NCBI GenBank assembly: GCA_020310875.1
Contig: CM035423.1
Location: 143,497,723-143,561,722 of the forward strand
Direction: 5' to 3'
DNA from: Ceratopteris richardii
Taxonomy: Eukaryota > Streptophyta > Polypodiopsida > Polypodiales > Pteridaceae
DNA: 64,000 nt
Shown here: piece after piece, positions 63,180 through 64,000 of the stretch
How the letters are laid out: each line of letters opens with the position of its first letter
Position numbering within the stretch: position 1 is the stretch's first letter
Program-made: the position numbers and the translations under genes
The notes under the pieces: generated by a model
The model's input: the letters and a program-made list of their open reading frames with translations, nothing else
Database searches by the model: none
Told to the model about the DNA's origin: nothing

Positions 63180-64000
63180 TGTGCGTATAAAATGTATATA
63201 TGCACATACATGTATATATCTATATGTGTTAGTGTATCTATATGCATGTATATGTATGTATCTATGTATATATGTGCATGTATGTATGTGCACATGTATA
63301 TGTGTATATGCATGTATCTGCATGTGCATGTGTAAGTGTATGTGCATGTGCATGGGTATGTGTGTATATGTATGTTTGTATGTGCATGTATATGTGTGTA
63401 ATATGTGTGTGTATGAATGTGCATGTATATGTGTGTAATATGTGTGTGTATATGTATGTATGTACATATGTATATGTGTATATGCATGTATGTGCATGTG
63501 CATGTGTAAGTGTATATGCGTATGTATGTGTATGTGCATGTGTAAGTGTATGTGCATGTGCATGGGTATGTGTGTATATGTATGTTTGTATGTGCATGTA
63601 TATGTGTGTAATATGTGTGTGTATGAATGTGCATGTATATGTGTGTAATATGTGTGTGTATATGTATGTATGTACAGATGTATATGTGTATATGCATGTA
63701 TGTGCATGTGCATGTGTAAGTGTATATGCGTATGTATGTGTATGTGCATGTGCATGTGTATGTGTGTGTATATGTATGTATGTGCATGTGCATGTGTAAG
63801 TGTATATGTGTATATATGTGTATGTGCATGTGCATGTGTATGTGTGTGTATATGTATGTGCATGTATATGTGTAAAGGTATATGTATATGTGTGTATGTG
63901 CATGCATATTTGTATATGTATGTATGTGCATGTGTGTGTATGTGCATATGTGTGTGTACGTATGTGCATATATATATGTGTATATATGTGTATGTGTGTG
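63180..64000. repeat. TG/TATG/TGCA microsatellite, unit 4 right arm
   Basis: Equivalent of 29715-30165 but longer. It includes two near-identical higher-order blocks of about 0.27 kb (about 63290-63470 and 63480-63690). The right GA tract, subterminal repeats and terminal inverted repeat would lie beyond the window. Confidence 0.93.

Overview
The window is nuclear plant DNA made almost entirely of transposable elements and microsatellites. I found no host protein-coding gene, tRNA or rRNA that I can support. The plant assignment rests on a plant L1-type LINE (DUF4283/CCHC ORF1 and an endonuclease-RT-zf-RVT ORF2), CACTA (En/Spm) elements with TNP2/DUF4218/DUF4216 transposase segments, and degenerate CCCTAAA telomere-like blocks. 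The very long CA/CATA microsatellites fit a large repeat-rich genome. The species cannot be named from this sequence.

Layout. The window is a head-to-tail array of four related units. Each unit starts with a decayed CACTA subterminal region and GA tract, then a long CA/CATA microsatellite, then a small three-exon gene (called the 'MDPS gene' here after its first residues), then CATA and TA/TG microsatellites. Units 1-3 continue with the last two exons of a TNP2 transposase (minus strand), a telomere-like block, an unclassified tail and a poly-G tract. Unit 1 is <1-12309, unit 2 is 12310-35253, unit 3 is 35254-47407 and unit 4 is 47408->64000. Without later insertions, units 2 and 3 are about 9.2-9.5 kb. 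Unit 4 is not truncated: it runs through a complete but decayed transposase, SET exon and TNPA-like gene.

Each unit carries its own later insertions, and the other units supply the empty sites. Unit 1 has a 6.3-kb LINE (4589-10905). Unit 2 has a 13.7-kb CACTA element (17277-30981). Unit 3 has a 256-bp MITE-like element (36081-36336) and a 2.4-kb LTR-like insertion (39695-42089). Unit 4 has a 4.2-kb non-autonomous CACTA element (47777-52025).

The most interesting object is the CACTA element at 17277-30981. It has CACTACAAG ends, a TAT target duplication and CGTCGC...GCGACG subterminal palindromes. All transposase exons I could trace are open and join in phase on the minus strand. A TNPA-like gene lies on the plus strand and the MDPS gene sits near the left end. 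A SET-domain exon lies inside the transposase gene between phase-0 splice sites, so it could act as an alternative last exon. A roughly 300-bp-arm foldback with gene-like arms sits in the next intron. Unit 4 has the same gene order, including a dead SET exon and a different foldback in the same intron. This suggests a CACTA lineage that carries its own SET-domain protein and a potential hairpin-RNA source. That is inference and needs transcript and small-RNA data.
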